Part shown: positions 48,505 through 56,673 of the stretch, in pieces
How positions within the stretch are numbered: position 1 is the stretch's first letter
Layout of the letters: every line of letters starts with the position of its first letter
From: Acinetobacter lwoffii
GTDB taxonomy: Bacteria > Pseudomonadota > Gammaproteobacteria > Pseudomonadales > Moraxellaceae
Assembly: GCF_019343495.1 (NCBI RefSeq)
Contig: NZ_CP072549.1
Location: 2,790,001-2,854,000, forward strand
Length of the DNA stretch: 64,000 bases
Direction of reading: 5' to 3'
Position numbers and translations under genes: made by a program
The notes under the pieces: generated by a model
What the model was told of the DNA's origin: nothing
Database searches by the model: none
Seen by the model: only the letters and a program-made list of their open reading frames with translations

Positions 48505-49626
48505 ATGTCATATGTATTAAAAGGATTGAAAATCCTCGACTTTTCTACACTTTTACCCGGCCCGTTTGCCACATTATATCTTGCTGATTTAGGTGCAGAA
48601 GTTGTGCATATTGAATCACCCACCCGACCGGACCTGTTGCGATTAATGCCACCCTTTGCCAATGGACAGGCCACTTCACAAAGTTATTTGAATCGAAACA
48701 AGCAATCGGTTGCACTGGATTTGAAAGATCCTGTAAATATCGAACTGGTTAAATCCAAGATTGCAGATTATGACATTGTGATTGAGCAATTCCGTCCAGG
48801 GGTGATGCAACGTCTAGGCTTAGATTATCAAACCTTAAGCGAAATTAATCCAAAATTGATTTACTGTTCCATTACCGGTTATGGCCAAACTGGTACATAT
48901 AAAGATAAGGCAGGGCACGACATTAATTATCTGGCTTTATCCGGAATTGCCGGACACAGTGGCCGGATTGAAAATGGCCCACCTGCCTTGGGAATTCAGG
49001 TCGCTGATGTTGCGGGTGGTTCCATGCATGCCGTGATTGCGATTTTGGCCGCGGTGATTGAACGTCAGCAAAGCGGAAAAGGGCAATATATTGATATATC
49101 CATGACCGATTGCGTGGTGACGATGAGCAATCTGGCGGCTTCTGCCAGTCTGGCCGGCAATCAGCATCAGCGACCGGAAGCCGGATATCTGAATGGTGGG
49201 ACTTTCTACGACTATTATGAAACCCAGGATGGGCGTTATCTGTCAGTTGGCAGTCTGGAGCCACAATTTATGCAGGGGCTGGCACAGGCTTTAGAGCTGC
49301 CGATTCTTCTGGAAAAAGGCACTTCTTATGCCGCTGAAGATCATGCTGCGGTGAAGCAGGCGATTCAGAATAAAATCAAGACCAAGTCATTAGCTGAATG
49401 GCAAATGCTGTTTGCCGCGCTGGATGTCTGTGTCGAACCGGTGCTAAAACTTGAGGAAGCATTACATTCTGATCTGGCCCAGCAGCGGGGATGGGTAGTA
49501 CAGGTGCCACTCAAATCCAATAGTCAGCAGACCGAACCACAATTGGCTTGCCCGATTAAATTTTCACGTTCAACAATACGTTATGAATTTGTAGGACAGC
49601 AATTGGGAGAAAGTCAAAATTGGTAG
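48505..49626 (+). CDS. Alpha-methylacyl-CoA racemase (CaiB/BaiF family)
   Basis: A 373-residue family III CoA-transferase-fold enzyme. The racemase-specific residues known from the Mycobacterium tuberculosis enzyme have counterparts here: H138 in AGHDINY, D168 in VADVAGGSM 30 residues later, and the Glu in VGSLEPQF. Plain CoA-transferases lack the His, so a racemase is favoured. Such enzymes interconvert 2R- and 2S-methylacyl-CoA, letting methyl-branched acids enter beta-oxidation. It is divergent from an AraC-type regulator and close to thiolase and FadB-like genes, which fits that role. The ATG is used as start; the ribosome-binding site is weak. Confidence 0.85.
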   Translation: MSYVLKGLKILDFSTLLPGPFATLYLADLGAEVVHIESPTRPDLLRLMPPFANGQATSQSYLNRNKQSVALDLKDPVNIELVKSKIADYDIVIEQFRPGVMQRLGLDYQTLSEINPKLIYCSITGYGQTGTYKDKAGHDINYLALSGIAGHSGRIENGPPALGIQVADVAGGSMHAVIAILAAVIERQQSGKGQYIDISMTDCVVTMSNLAASASLAGNQHQRPEAGYLNGGTFYDYYETQDGRYLSVGSLEPQFMQGLAQALELPILLEKGTSYAAEDHAAVKQAIQNKIKTKSLAEWQMLFAALDVCVEPVLKLEEALHSDLAQQRGWVVQVPLKSNSQQTEPQLACPIKFSRSTIRYEFVGQQLGESQNW

Positions 49627-49880
49627 TATTTTTAGCGTGTTAATAAGATTACCAATAAAATGAGAGAAAATTTTTCCTATATGAAAATAAGTAATAATGA
49701 TTGAAGATTTTCATCATTATTACTTTAAATTAAAAGAAATGCTGTAAACATTGAAATTAGTAAAACTTTGGCAGGCTTATCAATAAAACCGCTATGAAAT
49801 ATGTATAAAAAGCATTTTATTGATAGGTTCAATCTCGCTATCCTTGCCGGCGATATAATAGAAACTACTAGCTGTACGCC

Positions 49881-51524
49881 ATGTATTTATATACTGATTT
49901 CGATCAGCAACTGATTAATGAACGTGTTGCACAGTTCCGTGACCAAACGGAACGTTATTTAGCCGGCAAACTCACTGAAGATGAGTATCGTCCGCTTCGT
50001 CTGCAAAATGGTCTGTACGTACAGCGTTATGCGCCAATGTTACGTATTGCCGTGCCATATGGTTTGATGAACTCAAAACAACTTCGTAAAGTGGCTGATT
50101 TGGCAAAAGAATATGACCGTGGCTACGCGCATATTTCGACCCGTCAAAACATCCAGTTTAACTGGCCGGCACTGGAAAACGTGCCGGATATGCTGGCTGA
50201 ACTGGCGACGGTGCAAATGCATGCGATTCAGACCTCAGGCAACTGTATCCGTAATACCACGACCGACCAGTATGCCGGTGTGGTTGCCGGTGAAATTGCT
50301 GATCCGCGTCCGACTTGTGAATTGATCCGTCAATGGTCAACTTTCCATCCGGAATTTGCCTTCTTGCCACGTAAATTCAAGATTGCAGTCTCTGCGCTTG
50401 AAGAAACCGATCGTGCCGCCACTGCATTTCACGATATCGGTGTGTATATCGTGCGTAATGAAGCAGGCGAAATGGGCTATAAAATCAAAGTCGGTGGTGG
50501 TCTCGGCCGTACGCCAGTGATTGGCAGCTTTATTCGTGAGTTCTTGCCACGTGAAGACCTGATTGCTTATTTGGAAGCAGTGCTTCGTGTGTATAACTTG
50601 CATGGCCGTCGCGACAACAAATATAAAGCGCGTATCAAGATTCTGGTAAAAGCCTTAACACCAGCAGTATTTGCCGAGAAAGTTGAAGCTGAATTTGAGC
50701 ATACGATTAAAACACTGAAAATCGATGCAGACACTTTGGCAAAAATGGATGAGAACTTCACGCCATTCGATTACCAAGATTATGCAGATGAAGATTTCAC
50801 TGAACTATTTGCACAATATCCAAAATTCAAACAGTGGTTCAACATCAATACCAATGCACATAAAGTGAAAGGTTATCGTATCGTGACGATTTCACTGAAA
50901 CGTGCCGGGATTGCACCGGGTGATGTCAGCACAGAAGAAATGAACCTGATTGCAGACCTTGCCGATCAGTACACTTTCGGTGAGCTGCGTACCACGCATG
51001 AACAAAACATTTCCCTGGTCGATGTCCCACAAAAAGATTTGTTCGCTGTATGGCAAACCCTTGACCAAAACAACCTTGCACGTGCGCATATCGGTTTCTT
51101 GACCGACATTATTTGCTGCCCGGGCGGTGATTTCTGTTCATTGGCGAATGCGAAATCTATTCCGATTTCTGAAGCAATTTCACGCCGTTTTGATGATCTG
51201 GATACGATTTACAATTTAGGCAAACTGGATCTGAATATTTCAGGCTGTATGAATGCTTGTGGTCATCACCACGTTGGTAATATTGGTATTCTAGGTGTAG
51301 ACAAGAAAGGCGCTGAGTTCTACCAGATCACTTTAGGCGGTAACGCAGATCATGATGCGTCAATTGGTGACATTCTTGGCCCATCATTTGCAGCTGAAGT
51401 CGTGCCGGATATCGTAGAAGAAATTCTGAATACTTATCTTGACCTGCGTCAGGAAGGTGAAGAGTTTATCGATACTTATCGCCGTGTCGGCATTCAACCA
51501 TTCAAGGAGCGTGCATATGCTTAA
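49881..51524 (+). CDS. Sulfite reductase hemoprotein (nitrite/sulfite reductase family)
   Basis: A 547-residue enzyme that reduces sulfite to sulfide with six electrons at a coupled siroheme-[4Fe-4S] centre, giving sulfur for cysteine. Two ferrodoxin-like/siroheme modules are visible. Substrate-site residues include HISTRQNIQFNW near 78 and NCIRNTTTDQ. Cluster ligands occur as CCPGGDFC and SGCMNACGHHHVG (about 412-460). It could be called CysI-type; the electron donor (NADPH flavoprotein or ferredoxin) is not encoded nearby. It overlaps the DUF934 gene by 8 bases. The gap before it (49627-49880) shows no gene. Confidence 0.92.
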   Translation: MYLYTDFDQQLINERVAQFRDQTERYLAGKLTEDEYRPLRLQNGLYVQRYAPMLRIAVPYGLMNSKQLRKVADLAKEYDRGYAHISTRQNIQFNWPALENVPDMLAELATVQMHAIQTSGNCIRNTTTDQYAGVVAGEIADPRPTCELIRQWSTFHPEFAFLPRKFKIAVSALEETDRAATAFHDIGVYIVRNEAGEMGYKIKVGGGLGRTPVIGSFIREFLPREDLIAYLEAVLRVYNLHGRRDNKYKARIKILVKALTPAVFAEKVEAEFEHTIKTLKIDADTLAKMDENFTPFDYQDYADEDFTELFAQYPKFKQWFNINTNAHKVKGYRIVTISLKRAGIAPGDVSTEEMNLIADLADQYTFGELRTTHEQNISLVDVPQKDLFAVWQTLDQNNLARAHIGFLTDIICCPGGDFCSLANAKSIPISEAISRRFDDLDTIYNLGKLDLNISGCMNACGHHHVGNIGILGVDKKGAEFYQITLGGNADHDASIGDILGPSFAAEVVPDIVEEILNTYLDLRQEGEEFIDTYRRVGIQPFKERAYA

Positions 51525-52002
51525 TACCGCACTTCAAGTGCTCTCTAAAGATGGCACGATTGCAGACAATACCTATCAATTAATTGGTGAAGATGACGTT
51601 TTGCCACAAGGTGATGTGGTTCTGACTGTGGACCAGTTAGACCAGATTGCCAATATATCAGGTAAAAAAGCATTGTACTTAACTGTAGATGCTTCTCCTG
51701 AAAACCATGAATTTCCACTTGACCAGCTAGACGCAATCTTCATTGAGTTTGCCGGTTTTAATGATGGCCGTGGTTATTCATTTGCAGCACTTCTTCGCCG
51801 TCAGGGTTTTCAGGGCGAATTGCGTGCTACTGGGGATGTATTCAAAGATGTTTTGAACTACATGAAGCGTTCTGGTTTCGATACTTTCGTGATTAAAGAA
51901 GGTAAAGATATTCAGGAAGCTGCTGCCGGTTTGAATGATTTCAAAAATCCGTATCAGGCATCGACTGCGGTTGCACAGGCACATTATCAAACAGGTGCTT
52001 AA
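51517..52002 (+). CDS. DUF934 protein, sulfite-reduction partner
   Basis: A 161-residue protein encoded with sulfite reductase in many proteobacteria and annotated as probably involved in sulfite reduction. The sequence has DASPENHEFPLDQLDAIFIEFAGFNDGRGYSFAALLRRQGF, the DUF934 core, and GELRATGDVFKDVLNYMKRSGFD. I set the start at the ATG at 51517 because AAGGAG lies 9 bases upstream and because a longer frame from 51439 would extend far into the reductase gene. It overlaps the reductase stop (ATGCTTAA). The cysH gene that often follows is absent here. Confidence 0.88.
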   Translation: MLNTALQVLSKDGTIADNTYQLIGEDDVLPQGDVVLTVDQLDQIANISGKKALYLTVDASPENHEFPLDQLDAIFIEFAGFNDGRGYSFAALLRRQGFQGELRATGDVFKDVLNYMKRSGFDTFVIKEGKDIQEAAAGLNDFKNPYQASTAVAQAHYQTGA

Positions 52003-52021
52003 TTTAAATTAAGTTGCTGTC

Positions 52022-52050
52022 AAAAAGCCGGATTGATTCCGGCTTTTTTA
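52022..52050. terminator. Bidirectional terminator after the sulfite reductase unit
   Basis: aaaaagccgg pairs with ccggctttttt around loop ATTGATT. It closes the plus-strand sulfite reductase unit and the convergent minus-strand VOC gene at 52068. Confidence 0.87.
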
Positions 52051-52067
52051 TATCTTGATAAAAACCT

Positions 52068-52517
52068 TTAATTTTCTTCAAGTTGACAGTTAATCATCCA
52101 GTGAATTCCAAACTGATCGCTAAAGGCAGCATAAAGTGCACCCCAAAAGGTCTTTTCTAGCGGCATCTCAATTTGACCATTCACCGATAAAGTATCAAAG
52201 AGTCGTTGTGCTTCAGCTTGTTCGCTGGCGTCTAAGTTAATGGAAATATAGTGGTTATTACCTGGAATGAACACCGTATTGGTTTGTGCACAGAATTGAT
52301 CATTCGTGTCCGATGCCATCAGTTCTGTAAACTCATTGATGGGAAGTGAGATATGCAGGATTTTATTTTTATCCGCTTCTGACAGCGTGATCCCTTCTTC
52401 AGTTGGCATTTCACCATAACGACTCAGACTTGAAAATTCGCCTCCAAAAACTGATTTATAAAAGTTAAAGGCTGCTTCAGCCTGACCTTGGAAATTGAGG
52501 TAATGATTCAGTTGCAT
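52068..52517 (-). CDS. VOC-superfamily PhnB/YjdN-like protein
   Basis: A 149-residue glyoxalase-fold protein. The start LNHYLNFQGQAEAAFNFYKSVFGG and the end LYAAFSDQFGIHWMIN are the PhnB/YjdN pattern; the two halves form paired beta-alpha-beta modules. Metal ligands of true glyoxalases are only partly present, as usual in this branch. The substrate is unknown. It is monocistronic: a terminator lies upstream between it and the thiolase. Confidence 0.88.
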   Translation of the reverse strand: MQLNHYLNFQGQAEAAFNFYKSVFGGEFSSLSRYGEMPTEEGITLSEADKNKILHISLPINEFTELMASDTNDQFCAQTNTVFIPGNNHYISINLDASEQAEAQRLFDTLSVNGQIEMPLEKTFWGALYAAFSDQFGIHWMINCQLEEN

Positions 52518-52601
52518 GGGAGAACTCCCTTTTATTTGCTTGCTTTAATCTACGCCACTTTGCGGTATTTTGCGCGAGCAAGCTTTATCAAAATGTAAGC
52601 G

Positions 52602-52632
52602 AAAAAAATCCTCCAGCTTAGGAGGATTTTTT
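52602..52632 (-). terminator. Terminator below the second thiolase gene
   Basis: aaaaaatcctcc pairs with ggaggattttt around loop AGCTTA; on the minus strand the stem is followed by a T-run. A REP-like palindrome lies between it and the thiolase stop. Confidence 0.85.
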
Positions 52633-52680
52633 AACTCCCTCTCCCTATGGGAGAGGGATGGGGTGAGGGAAGAGGTTAAA
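52633..52680. repeat. REP-like palindrome, type ccctctccctatgggagaggg
   Basis: Inverted repeat ccctctccc with gggagaggg (roughly 52637-52657) around loop TAT, followed by a G-rich ATGGGGTGAGGG stretch and ending at the thiolase stop. It is the best-formed copy of the ccctctcc-type palindromes seen at 4001 and 9859. Confidence 0.6.
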
Positions 52681-53851
52681 GTAATTCAATCGCCACAGCA
52701 GTCGCTTCACCACCACCGATACATAGAGCTGCAATCCCTTTCTTGCCACCGGTACGTTTTAGTGCATGAATCAAAGTCAGGATAATACGTGAACCGGTAG
52801 AACCCACAGGATGGCCGAGTGCACATGCACCACCATTGATATTGACTTTTTCAGGATCCAGCTTGAACTCATCCATTGGACACATGGTGACCATGGCAAA
52901 GGCTTCATTGATTTCCCAAAGGTCGACATCAGAAGCGGTCCATCCGGTTTTATCCAGTACTTTTTGAATTGCACCGACTGGAGCAATGGTAAACTCAGAT
53001 GGATGTTGAGAATTCGATGCATACGCCACAATTTTGGCTAAAGGATTCAACCCTTTTGCTGCTGCATTGTCAGCTGAAGTAATGACCAGAGCGGATGCGC
53101 CATCTGAAATCGAGCTGGCATTAGCCGCCGTAATCGTACCGTCTTTGTCAAACGCTGGACGTAAAGTTGGAATTTTATCGATGTTGGCATTGAACGGCTG
53201 TTCATCTTTATCAACGACCACATCGCCTTTGCGGGTTTTAACTGTTACTGGCACGATTTCATCAGCAAAGTAGCCTTCATTGACCGCAGTTTGTGCACGC
53301 TTTAATGAGCGAATTGCAAAATCATCCATCTGCTCGCGGCTATAACCTTTGGTATTTGCCATATCTTGGGCAAATGAACCCATCAAACGACCTGTTTCAG
53401 CATCTTCCAATCCATCTAGAAACATATGGTCCTTGATTTCACCGTGACCCATACGGAAACCGCCACGTGCTTTTGGCAATACATAGGGTGCATTGGTCAT
53501 GGATTCCATGCCACCGGCAACCACGATATCAGCAGAACCGGCTTTAATCATGTCAGCAGCCTGCATGACGGCTTTCATGCCTGAACCACATAATTTATTA
53601 ATGGTCACAGCACCAGTAGAATCTGGAAGACCAGCTTGACGCATCGCTTGACGTGCAGGACCCTGCTTTAAGCCTGCCGGAAGTACACAACCCATAATGA
53701 CTTCTTCAATATCCGCTGGTTGCAGACCCGCACGGGCAATTGCTTCTTTAATGGTGACCGCACCGAGTTCGGGCGCAGTTACACTGGCAAGACTCCCCTG
53801 AAAGCCACCCATGGCTGTACGTGCACCATTGACAATTAGGATGTCAGTCAT
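52676..53851 (-). CDS. Acetyl-CoA C-acetyltransferase (AtoB/PhaA-like thiolase)
   Basis: A 391-residue thiolase that condenses or cleaves acetoacetyl-CoA. Catalytic residues are in NKLCGSGMKAV (Cys about 88), GGACALGHPVGSTGS (His) and ALCIGGGEATAV (Cys). The GSGMKAV and GEATA contexts and its 391-residue length favour the short-chain acetoacetyl-CoA group over the long-chain FadA/FadI group. It stands alone, flanked by a REP-like palindrome downstream, unlike the operonic thiolase at 45878. Confidence 0.93.
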   Translation of the reverse strand: MTDILIVNGARTAMGGFQGSLASVTAPELGAVTIKEAIARAGLQPADIEEVIMGCVLPAGLKQGPARQAMRQAGLPDSTGAVTINKLCGSGMKAVMQAADMIKAGSADIVVAGGMESMTNAPYVLPKARGGFRMGHGEIKDHMFLDGLEDAETGRLMGSFAQDMANTKGYSREQMDDFAIRSLKRAQTAVNEGYFADEIVPVTVKTRKGDVVVDKDEQPFNANIDKIPTLRPAFDKDGTITAANASSISDGASALVITSADNAAAKGLNPLAKIVAYASNSQHPSEFTIAPVGAIQKVLDKTGWTASDVDLWEINEAFAMVTMCPMDEFKLDPEKVNINGGACALGHPVGSTGSRIILTLIHALKRTGGKKGIAALCIGGGEATAVAIELL

Positions 53852-53962
53852 TGTTCTCTCTCCGTATGAGTTTTAATCAATTTTTTCAAACTTAAGCAGT
53901 ATATTGAAAAAAACTCAGGATTGAAGCGTTAATCGCAGCGAAGCATAAACTGGATAGTTCTG

Positions 53963-54484
53963 TTAGCAAGACGAGAGACTTTCAATCCGGATATGCCCCA
54001 TTTTGCTGAGTACAATACGCTGTTGATTAGAAAGATGGGTAGAACAATAATAAAAACTACCATTTGAACCAATCGGCAGGGCAGTGTGCGCTTGATAAGT
54101 GACACTCGGTAAACTTAAAGCTCCTCGCCAACTCAGGTTACCGTATTTGAGGTTAAGTACATCAATTTGTAAAATTTGTTCGCCTGTATCCACTTGCCTG
54201 TTTTTATTTTTATCGATGAAAACCAGCATGTTCTTGTTCCATTGATTGGCTTGGCAACTCAGAGAATCCTGACTAGGGCAGATCACAATATTTTGGTGAA
54301 ACACTGCAGCCTGGCTGCGTGCATAACGATTAATTTGAGATAATTTGATCGGAATATTTTTGGCTTCCTGTTTCGATCGATACTCATGGAAGTACGGTAG
54401 GGCGATACTGACGAGAATTGCGATCATTGCAATACAGATAATTAACTCAACAATAGTGAACGCTCTTGTTATTTTTTTATACAT
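53963..54484 (-). CDS. FimT/GspH-family minor pseudopilin
   Basis: A 173-residue prepilin-like protein. The type IV prepilin signature is near the start, reading ITRAFTIVELIICIAMIAIL: a basic leader of eight residues, Phe at +1, Glu at +5 and the hydrophobic helix. The residue before the cleavage site is Ala instead of the usual Gly. The soluble part has four cysteines, two near 70 and 77 (ICPSQDSLSCQ) and two later (YYCSTHL and the last residue). A minor pilin of the type IV pilus is likely (FimT/FimU type). No other pilus gene is adjacent. Confidence 0.85.
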   Translation of the reverse strand: MYKKITRAFTIVELIICIAMIAILVSIALPYFHEYRSKQEAKNIPIKLSQINRYARSQAAVFHQNIVICPSQDSLSCQANQWNKNMLVFIDKNKNRQVDTGEQILQIDVLNLKYGNLSWRGALSLPSVTYQAHTALPIGSNGSFYYCSTHLSNQQRIVLSKMGHIRIESLSSC

Positions 54485-54719
54485 AGAGTTACCTGATTTA
54501 TATATTATTTTTATAATAAAGATGTTATTAATTATACGTTTTTTATGCTTTATTGAGCGTGTAAATCAGTGCTTACTTAAGTTTCAAGAAAGCTGTTAAA
54601 AATAATTGGCAATCACAATAGGTCATTCAGAATAAAAAATTGAGTAAAAATTTACCGAATTACAACGGAAATTGTAAGTAATTTTGTCAATAATTTACTT
54701 GATTAGATTTATCAAGCAC
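54485..54719. other. A/T-rich intergenic region upstream of the ompA promoter
   Basis: Together with 54749-54859 this makes a 375-base gap without a gene. The left part is very A/T-rich (long TTTTTATAATAAA-type runs) and holds whatever promoter serves the pseudopilin on the minus strand. I found no coding frame or RNA gene in it. Confidence 0.5.
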
Positions 54720-54748
54720 TTGGAAAAAGAAGAAAGTGTTTGTATGAT
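54720..54748 (+). promoter_or_regulatory. Probable ompA promoter
   Basis: TTGGAA (54720-54725), a 17-base spacer and TATGAT (54743-54748). A start near 54755 would give ompA a leader of about 105 bases, including AACAATTGTT at 54831-54840 and a possible GCCTATC..GGC fold, as expected for a long, stable ompA mRNA leader. Confidence 0.6.
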
Positions 54749-54859
54749 GCCATGTGAATAGCTTAAGAATAATACTGGGGTAATAAAAAGCCTATCTCAG
54801 GATGGCCTAATTACGGGCTTGAGCTTGAACAACAATTGTTATCTCTGGAGGATAAATCC

Positions 54860-55984
54860 ATGAAAATGAGTCGTATTGCTTTAGCTATGCTTGTAGCTGC
54901 ACCTTTTGCTGCTGCCAATGCAGGCGTAACTGTTACTCCGTTAATGCTTGGTTATACTTGGCAGGACACTAAACACAACAACGGTCAATCACAGTTATTA
55001 TCTTCAAAACTTGGTCAAGGCGAAATGAAAGACGACTTGTTCGTTGGCGCTGCGATTGGTGTTGAACTAACTCCATGGTTAGGTTTCGAAGCTGAATATA
55101 ACCAAGTGAAAGGCGATGTTAGCCAAATGAATGGTTCGCGTAATCGTGAACAACGTCCTGATACACAAGTTCTACCTGGTGCTGAGTACAAATCAACTCA
55201 AATCAATGGTAACTTCTATGTTACTTCTGATTTAATCACTGGCAACTATGACAGCAAAGTGAAGCCTTATCTATTAGCAGGTGCCGGTCACTACAAATAC
55301 AAATTTGATGGCGTAGGTCGTGAGAACTCTGTAAATGCAGCAAATGCGATTGACCGTGGTAACACTGAAGAAGGTACTCTAGGTAATGCAGGTATCGGTG
55401 CATTCTGGCACATTAACGATGCATTGGCGCTCCGTACAGAAGCTCGTGGTACTTATCACTTCGACGAACAGTTCTGGAACTATACAGCACTTGCTGGTCT
55501 TAACGTAGTTCTAGGTGGCCGTTTGAAACCAGCTGCTCCAGTGGTAGAAGTTGCTCCAGTTGAGCCAGTAACTCCAGTTGCTCCAGCTCCACAAGAGTTG
55601 ACTGAAGACCTGAACATGGAACTTCGTGTGTTCTTTGATACCAACAAATCAAACATCAAAGATCAATACAAACCAGAAATCGCGAAAGTTGCTGAGAAAC
55701 TAGTTGAATATCCAAATGCTACTGCTCGCATCGAAGGTCACACTGATAACACTGGTCCACGTGCATTGAACGAACGTTTATCTCTAGCTCGTGCTAACTC
55801 TGTTAAATCTTCACTTGTAAACGAATACAATGTAGATGCATCTCGTTTGTCTACTCAAGGTTTCGCTTGGGATCAACCGATTGCTGACAACAACACTAAA
55901 GAAGGTCGTGCTATGAACCGTCGTGTATTCGCGACAATCACTGGTAGCCGTACTGTTTTAGCTGAACAACCAGTTGCTCAATAA
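54860..55984 (+). CDS. ompA: OmpA-family outer membrane protein (AbOmpA-like)
   Basis: A 374-residue porin-like protein linking the outer membrane to peptidoglycan. The signal peptide is [21 protein letters not shown], cut before G22. An eight-strand beta-barrel covers about 22-220 and includes [14 protein letters not shown] Pro/Val-rich linker with a repeated PVxPVTPVAP follows. The OmpA-like domain binds diaminopimelate through residues in [21 protein letters not shown] start at the ATG at 54860, behind CTGGAGGAT; an upstream TTG adds a non-signal extension. It is slightly longer than the A. baumannii protein, mostly in barrel loops. Strong codon bias fits high expression. Confidence 0.96.
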   Translation: MKMSRIALAMLVAAPFAAANAGVTVTPLMLGYTWQDTKHNNGQSQLLSSKLGQGEMKDDLFVGAAIGVELTPWLGFEAEYNQVKGDVSQMNGSRNREQRPDTQVLPGAEYKSTQINGNFYVTSDLITGNYDSKVKPYLLAGAGHYKYKFDGVGRENSVNAANAIDRGNTEEGTLGNAGIGAFWHINDALALRTEARGTYHFDEQFWNYTALAGLNVVLGGRLKPAAPVVEVAPVEPVTPVAPAPQELTEDLNMELRVFFDTNKSNIKDQYKPEIAKVAEKLVEYPNATARIEGHTDNTGPRALNERLSLARANSVKSSLVNEYNVDASRLSTQGFAWDQPIADNNTKEGRAMNRRVFATITGSRTVLAEQPVAQ

Positions 55985-56004
55985 TTCATTATTGAACACT
56001 CATT

Positions 56005-56035
56005 AAAAAGGCAGCTCTTCGGAGCTGCTTTTTTT
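56005..56035 (+). terminator. ompA terminator
   Basis: gcagctc (56011-56017) and gagctgc (56022-56028) form a stem with the stable TTCG tetraloop, flanked by an A-run and a run of seven T. It lies 20 bases after the ompA stop. Confidence 0.92.
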
Positions 56036-56069
56036 ATGTCTGTATTTTGACTACACTTAGCCTGTTAAG

Positions 56070-56621
56070 ATGTCGTTGAGTAAAAATATGAGTGTCGAAA
56101 TTCCTGAAGATTTGCAAAATCTGGAAGCCAATAGCGGAATTTTTGCAATATGGATGATTTTTCATCATTATGGAATTGATTTGAATATTCCTGATTTAAC
56201 TCAGCTCTGTCAACATGACCCTGAAATGGGAAGCTCCAGTATCGCACTTGCGGTTGCTTTAAAAACACTGGGTTTGGATGTTAATTTTTATACTGAACAT
56301 GATGCAGATAAACAGCCAATTGAAGTCGATTTCTATCAACAAGCCCATCGCTTAAATATTCCTGTTACAGAACAGCCATTGTCTTATACAGAAATTCAGG
56401 AAAATGTAGAAGCAGGACGTTTCGTGATTGTATTTTACGATACCCTAGAAGGTGTGGGTAATCATTCATTAGTTTATGGAATCGATGAAAATGAAATCAG
56501 CTTCTTTGATAGCTTTGAGACAATGCCGGCGCATGTGTTTGAGCAGCAACGTCAGGTAGGCGGAATTTGCCAGCAAGTGATTGTGATTGATGATCGCAAT
56601 TTCGTGATGCGTCATAGTTAA
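56070..56621 (+). CDS. C39-like protein with Ser in place of the catalytic Cys
   Basis: A 183-residue cytosolic protein laid out like a C39-type peptidase domain: an N-terminal helix ANSGIFAIWMIFHHYG, the central ALKTLGLDVNF and, near the end, GNHSLVYGIDENEISFFDSF. In active C39 enzymes the first helix starts with Cys-Gly; here it reads Ser-Gly (S22). The His (H132) and Asp (D147) positions are kept. It is thus probably a non-proteolytic C39-like domain, possibly a binding module like those in some bacteriocin transporters, though it has no ABC domain. Start may be 56070 or 56088. Nothing nearby suggests a substrate. Confidence 0.72.
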   Translation: MSLSKNMSVEIPEDLQNLEANSGIFAIWMIFHHYGIDLNIPDLTQLCQHDPEMGSSSIALAVALKTLGLDVNFYTEHDADKQPIEVDFYQQAHRLNIPVTEQPLSYTEIQENVEAGRFVIVFYDTLEGVGNHSLVYGIDENEISFFDSFETMPAHVFEQQRQVGGICQQVIVIDDRNFVMRHS

Positions 56622-56631
56622 TTCAAGAAAT

Positions 56632-56661
56632 AAAAAAATCAGCCCGTAAGCTGATTTTTTA
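56632..56661. terminator. Bidirectional terminator between the C39-like gene and lysP
   Basis: aaaaaaatcagc pairs with gctgatttttt around loop CCGTAA; A- and T-runs on both sides serve the convergent genes. Confidence 0.87.
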
Positions 56662-56673
56662 ATGAATAATTTT

